From Heterostelium multicystogenum (Eukaryota > Evosea > Eumycetozoa > Acytosteliales > Acytosteliaceae), in contig RCNN01000425.1 of the NCBI GenBank assembly GCA_003667245.1, positions 1-22,822 of the forward strand: a stretch of 22,822 nucleotides of DNA. Reading direction: 5' to 3'. The notes below the pieces were generated by a model. It saw only the letters and a program-made list of their open reading frames with translations, searched no databases and was not told where the DNA came from. The stretch's first letter is position 1, and each line of letters starts with the position of its first letter. Positions 18,229 to 22,822 of the stretch are shown in pieces. Made by a program: the position numbers and the translations under genes.

Positions 18229-18806
18229 CTAAAATGTTGAAATTGGAACAATTGAGTTCCAATCTGTTTCGTTTCTATTATTTAAATTAGTATTATTCCT
18301 ATTTGTTTGTTGAATTTGTTTCTTTGCTCTTTGATGTGCTTTACTTAAATTAATTTCATAATCAGTTGCACCTTTCTCAATAGCTTTTCCTTCTTTTTCT
18401 CATTTCTTCGTTATTTAATAGTCTACCTATTCTCTCTCTTATTTTTCCTTTCAGCAATTCTTGGATTCTCGATGTAGTTTTTACTGGTCTGGGTTCAAGA
18501 ATAGCTGACAAATCAAACTCTGTCAGGTTTCCAAATGAGTTGGATGGAGCAGATATACATGTATATTCTTCGCTGCAAATAGAATGACCAACCATCACCT
18601 TCATATTTATCTTCAAAACTATTATTATTTAAAACTGATACTATTTTCTGAACTTGATCGTTTTTGAGAAATATATATTAAATTATTATTACTATCATTT
18701 TATAGTATCATCCCATCTTTCCAAGGTGACATATTTTGTTGATTAAAACCATTGGATTTCTCCAGGACTTTGAGCTCAATGGATATGAAAATCTCCAATT
18801 ATTCAT
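18229..18806 (-). CDS. unrecognised protein, frame-broken
   Basis: Read from a possible ATG at 18806, the frames give ...SIELKVLEKSNGFNQQNMSP, then DQVQKIVSVLNNNSFEDKYE, then SAPSNSFGNLTEFDLSAILE with PRPVKTTSRIQELLKGKIRE and EEMRKRR. They end with KGATDYEINLSKAHQRAKKQ and ...NSIVPISTF at the stop at 18229-18231. The last frame change needs one A less in the run near 18385. The middle part is basic and helical, the end Asn/Gln-rich, so a soluble nuclear or cytosolic protein is plausible. No known domain is recognised. A short intron near 18640-18690 is possible. Convergent with the exchanger gene. Confidence 0.45.
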
Positions 18807-19220
18807 TTTAATATTAATTATATATGTATACAGCTCTAATTTAATAAGATAGTGGATAAGAAAGAATCGAATATAGAATAGAATATGAAATTTAGAAATG
18901 TTTGGAGGATTGATGGATTTGATTGATTAGTTGATTGTTTGAAATGGGTGAATAATAATTTAATTGTTTATATTGTTATTGTTATGGATTATCTAGATTT
19001 TTTGAATATGTGATTTGTATTTAGAAATGTCATTAAAAATGATGATGACAAAAGTAGTGTTAAAACAGAATAGAATTTAAATAATTAGCTTTAGTGATCC
19101 AAATCACGTTGATGCCAATGTTAAATTATACAATATTTAAAATGATACCAAACAATTGATGATAAATATATTAGTTTATACCAATTTGTGGAAACGATAT
19201 TGAATGTTGGTATTGATTCT

Positions 19221-19241
19221 GATGATGATGATGATGATGAA
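19221..19241. repeat. GAT triplet repeat
   Basis: Seven GAT units; intergenic. Confidence 0.8.
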
Positions 19242-19845
19242 AAAGTGTTTAGTATTTTATGGATATATTATTGTGCGTAAATGTATACTGTCGGTAACTG
19301 TTGGTGTATAATGGGGTTAGATAATGATTTGTTGCTTGTTGTTATAATAGACAAAAATAAATAAACAATAACAATTGTATTATAAGATGATTGTTTTGAA
19401 TTTTATAGAAATATAATCCAATATAAAATATATAAATATAATCAATTAAAAGGTGGTGATTCTTTTTGCTATTTCGTTATAAAGCATTATTATTACTATT
19501 ACTACTACAACTGTAATTGATTTAGTTTGATGGTAATTTTTATTACTATTGATGATTGTGGAAAACAGCAGTTACGTTGTTGTAAATACAATAACAGAAT
19601 ACAGGAATAATGTTTGATAATAAAATTTTTAAATCAAAAATATCATATATAATATAATATTAAATATCTGAACCAATTATTTGATTTGGTTTGATTTGTA
19701 TAATGAATATTTAAAAAAAATATGTTTGTAAATTAATTAATAAATTATCATATATGAATAAATGATAAATTATAATTATTGTTTTTGATTTATTTATATT
19801 ATATGTACTATATATCTGTTAGACTATACTCTTCTCAAGGTATGC

Positions 19846-19878
19846 TGGTTGGTTTGTTGTTTGGTTGGTTGGTTGTTA
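19846..19878. repeat. TTGGTT repeat
   Basis: Repeated TTGGTTTG/TTGGTTGG units on the plus strand, again at 19925-19935. Confidence 0.5.
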
Positions 19879-20046
19879 TTAATAATGATTTATATTTAGA
19901 CTTCATAAGTTTACATATTTATATGGTTGGTTTGTTTCGTTGTGGTGTGTTGGGGTGAATGTCTGCAAATGGTATGTGAGGGTTGAAATTAAAAAAGAAT
20001 TTGGTGGTAAAGTTATGGTAGTGTAGTGTAGTGGTTGTTATACCAG

Positions 20047-20265
20047 TTAATTTGTTAAACTCAATTCAAAAACACACATCTGTCTTATATTCCAACCAAT
20101 AAATGTTTGTCTGACAATATTTATTATACTTATAGTTATTACTACACCAGCGGGATTAACTTCATCTTCATCCGCTGTTCTCTTTCTTTGTGTAGTAGTT
20201 TGTTGTTGTTTGATGGTTATGTACTTGGTGTATGTGTACATTAGAAAGTAGAAAGAGTAGTACAA
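20047..20265 (-). CDS. possible small gene or exon, unrecognised
   Basis: A 72-codon open frame on the minus strand. Its middle (IKQQQTTTQRKRTADEDEVN) has normal amino-acid and codon composition and the DNA at 20145-20185 is less A/T-rich than its surroundings. The rest looks like intron or intergenic DNA read through. A possible donor (GGTGTAGTAA) follows the PAG codons, so this may be one exon of a larger gene. No family is recognised. Confidence 0.2.
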   Translation of the reverse strand: MYYSFYFLMYTYTKYITIKQQQTTTQRKRTADEDEVNPAGVVITISIINIVRQTFIGWNIRQMCVFELSLTN

Positions 20266-20999
20266 GATTCGAATGCATTCATTTAATCACTTTATCTTTT
20301 CAGAGTAGAAATTGCAGTTGTCTTAATTTGATCATCAACAACTTCAAGTTGATAGGGTGTTGTACTGGTTAACTTATATCTTCGAGTTCAAAAGATAAAA
20401 ATGGATAATATATGTAATAAAATGAGTGATTAGCGTGTTGATGAATTTTGATGGTGGTGTGTAAACAACAATGTCCGATCGCAATCTAGGGGTTTTGGAC
20501 ATCTATTTGTGATTATTGGGTGATTCTAATAATTCGTATATTCTTGGTTAGATAATTGCTCAATTTTATTGTATGCAAATGATAGAAGGGTAATGTATAC
20601 ATTATATCTATTTCAAGCTATACTTTAAGGTTGTGGTTTTAAATAAATCTTGTTTTCATCAAACTATTTTTATTAATTCGCCAAAAGTGGAAAAGAGTTA
20701 AATTTACAAAACAGGAGATAGTTAATAGATATTTACTACTAAAATAACCAATCTTTGTAAACTTTTGTTTGTTTCATCCGCAATTAAAACAATTATATTA
20801 TCCTCATTATTTATTATATCCTCTCATCAAGGGAAATTAGTTACTGAGAACAAATAAGAAATTTTTGATTCTGAAAATCAAAGTAATATTTAATTTGGCA
20901 AATGATTGTACCCTGACAAATTTTATGATGTAATATATTTTCAATTCTCTCTTTTATAGTAGAAGGGAATTTTTATTCCTTAATCTAGTTTCTATTCAT
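20266..20999. other. A/T-rich intergenic DNA
   Basis: Nothing supported. A small hairpin (tatctt...aagata near 20376-20396) was noted but is not a tRNA. Confidence 0.5.
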
Positions 21000-21300
21000 T
21001 ATCATGTCACTATTAATAATAAAAACATTTCTCTATATGAGCTCACAAATTTGAGTGACAAGTCGGATTCACCTTTCAACAATCAAGGTTACATCACACA
21101 TCGAATCCTAATTCCCTTGGGTGATGAGTTCCCCTAAAAATGAATTTCTCAAAATCTAATTGTTAAGTGTACTTCTTTAACATTTCTCTTGAAACAACTC
21201 TTGACACTTCTCAGCCACTTATTAGAATAAATATTCAAGAATCAACCACAGGACAATTGTATCCAAGTTGAAATAAAAATAAAATTTCTTTAAACCAAGT
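21000..21300 (-). pseudogene. coding-like remnant, unrecognised
   Basis: On the minus strand three frames in turn give protein-like stretches: SNKWLRSVKSCFKRNVKEVH, then LDFEKFIFRGTHHPRELGFD, then GESDLSLKFVSSYREMF. The frame changes are again one base each. It could be a separate broken gene or 3' exons of the membrane-protein gene to its right. No family is recognised. Confidence 0.25.
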
Positions 21301-21324
21301 TCTAATTTATTTTATCTTTAGATT

Positions 21325-22039
21325 TTAGTAATTATAAGAATAGGTACCACTATTGATTTGGTTGGTCTGAGCATTACTTAAATCTGCTAAAGTAGCAAAG
21401 TGAAGATCTCCTTTTCCTGTCTTGGATTCTTTAAAGGTTATAAAATTAATTACTACTTCAACGATACCTATAACAAAAAAGTTAAATTCTAATTTACATT
21501 TTGTACTTTGTGCTGTTGTCTGGCTATTAGAATTAATATTAGATGCTTCAGAACTCGATTGTTCTTCTTGAATTGCATCCATTGGATAGTTCCGCTTCAT
21601 TTGATCATGGTATGCGTGAATTAAATTGAGTACCCAAGTACACAATAAGGAGTAAAATTAGGAGTAAATTCACACCCCCCAAATAGCAAAGATACCAAAA
21701 AGACCCAAGAAAAACATATCCACATTGAATCTCCATTCCACACTAGCATACTGCTTTGACCTTTAGAGGGTTTAAATTTTTCACTAAACCTTCTGTAAAT
21801 ATGTTTTGTTTTCAATTTCCAATGGATCTTTCTACTTCACGATATTGACTGGATGAAGTGTCCATTCTGTGAAATCGATTATTTGTATCAGCTGAAACCT
21901 AAATTCTAGGTACATGTGGATATTGGTCTCTGTGAGTTTTGATCTCGCCTAGAAGAAGACAGGGAAATGTCTCCTCTTTGTTGTATAAGAAGTTGGAATA
22001 CTCTCTCTGATAATATTTCCCATTGACTATTTTTACCAT
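21325..22039 (-). CDS. unrecognised membrane protein, frame-broken
   Basis: A likely start at ATG 22039 opens a clean 46-codon frame (MVKIVNGKYYQREYSNFLYN, then EETFPCLLLGEIKTHRDQY). It breaks at the TTT run near 21905. Further frames give TNNRFHRMDTSSSQYREVER, then KQYASVEWRFNVDMFFLGLF, which leads into two adjoining hydrophobic helices (FFLGLFGIFAIWG and VNLLLILLLIVYLGT) split by a break at the six-G run near 21675. A polar Ser/Asn-rich tail follows (EEQSSSEASNINSNSQTTAQ), ending at 21325. The order soluble region, two-helix membrane hairpin, polar tail is my reading across the breaks. The frame alternatives between 21780 and 21905 are not settled. No family is recognised. Confidence 0.5.
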
Positions 22040-22822
22040 TTTATTATTAATATAATAATAACTATAATAATTTACTGTTAAAGATAAGGATTTTAATATT
22101 TTTATTTACTGTCAATTCACTTAGTTTAGCTAGGCAATCAATATCTTATTTTTGCGATATTTTTATAATTAAATATTCATTTATTTTATATATTATTATT
22201 ATTTCCTAAAAAGGGAAATAAGATTGTTTTAAAACTTTATGCAAAACCACTTTCTTGTTTTTTGTAAACAATAAGATGTTTCGAATGTGTCATTTAGGTC
22301 ACACCAAAGGTTGAATATAACTATTTATACTCTATTCTGGAAATTGAATTAACCAAACAACCAACCGGTAGGGACCATATAATGAAAAAAAAAAAAAGAT
22401 CCTTTATTTGTATTGATTTGTTTTTAAAATTGGGTGGTTTCAGTTTAATGGAATTCGAGGTGAGTTTAACATCTTAATTGAATATTGGGTGTTTAGCTTC
22501 TTTGTTTTTTTTAACACATTACCAATAATATATTATTATATTGGTTGTTAATAATAAATAAAATAGAAAAAAAAAAAAAGAAATGGTTGGGATTATTAAT
22601 ATAATTATTATTATTATTATGTTTTCTTTCTTCTAATTAGTATACATAAATGTAATGAGTTTGTATTTGAATGATAGATTGATGATTGATGCAGGTGGGT
22701 TTGGTTGGATGTTAGTTGTTTTTTTTTTTTTTTTTTGTTTTTTTATATTAGTTGATTAGGAGTTGGATTCAAAATTATTTTTTTTGTTACTGTTGTTGAT
22801 TTATAGGATAGTTGCTTGTTGG
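22040..22822. other. A/T-rich intergenic DNA with long A and T runs
   Basis: No gene. A runs at 22385-22397 and 22567-22579, T run of 18 at 22719-22736, and ATTATT tracts near 22603-22620. The promoter of the minus-strand membrane-protein gene should lie at its left end. Confidence 0.6.
22719..22736. repeat. T18 homopolymer
   Basis: Longest single-base run in the window. Confidence 0.9.

Larger units (their letters stand above)
18807..20046. other. A/T-rich intergenic DNA
   Basis: No gene seen over 1.2 kb. Contains a GAT tract (19221-19241), TTGGTT repeats around 19846-19878 and AATATAAA blocks around 19640-19760. Confidence 0.5.

Noticed and set aside
20330..20400. possible tRNA (cgagttcaa loop-like motif)
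   Set aside because: No acceptor stem, D arm or anticodon arm can be paired; only one 6-base hairpin is present.
21050..21125. possible tRNA (GGATTC...GAATCC)
   Set aside because: The arms are too far apart and no cloverleaf forms; the segment reads as coding-like on the minus strand.
21450..21482. 30-nt intron (GTAAATTAGA...TTATAG) in the membrane-protein tail
   Set aside because: Too short for a usual spliceosomal intron, a multiple of three and free of stops, so reading through is equally possible.
1..22822. transposon, CRISPR array or viral gene
   Set aside because: No transposase, reverse transcriptase or integrase motifs, no terminal repeats with target duplications, and no regularly spaced repeats were found.

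Overview
The window is eukaryotic and reads as a piece of a dictyostelid (social amoeba) chromosome. The signs are very A/T-rich intergenic DNA with long A and T runs and AAT/AAC/TTG triplet tracts, short (about 30-110 nt) A/T-rich GT...AG introns, and genes with Asn/Ser-rich linkers. Protein-coding exons are clearly richer in C-ending codons than expected for Dictyostelium discoideum, so another dictyostelid genus is more likely; the species cannot be named from this sequence alone.

Layout. 6-455 (-): remains of an unrecognised protein. 1491-2522 (-): a ubiquitin unit fused to a PARP-like ADP-ribosyltransferase domain, with many one-base frame breaks; an inverted, internally deleted second copy lies at 3241-3490 (+). 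5106-8033 (+): intact 12-exon gene for a 734-residue secreted/type I membrane protein with repeats, a TIG-like region, one EGF-like module and a C-terminal membrane anchor. 8587-10642 (+): peroxisomal alkyl-DHAP synthase (ether lipid synthesis), three exons, one frame break. 10780-11385 (-): sigma-type glutathione S-transferase, intact. 11820-12344 (-): small secreted helical protein, intact, strongly biased codons. 13097-13925 and 14420-15384 (+): a tandem pair of secreted proteins built from a six-cysteine module; the first is intact, the second has several frame breaks. 16103-18054 (+): Na+/H+ exchanger with many frame breaks. 18229-18806 (-) and 21325-22039 (-): two unrecognised, frame-broken genes, the second a membrane protein. 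The rest (456-1490, 3491-5105, 18807-20046, 22040-22822) is A/T-rich intergenic DNA.

The genes have separate promoters and no shared pathway is evident; AGPS/GST and NHE/18229 are convergent pairs. Two cross-cutting points matter most. First, almost every frame break found falls on a change of one base in a mononucleotide run, with no clear nonsense substitution, in conserved as well as unknown genes. This is the signature of run-length sequencing error, so several apparently dead genes may be intact in the organism. Second, the ubiquitin-ADP-ribosyltransferase fusion is the most unusual architecture here: it keeps the ubiquitin Gly-Gly end followed by a domain with a His/Tyr/Glu arrangement like that of PARPs.
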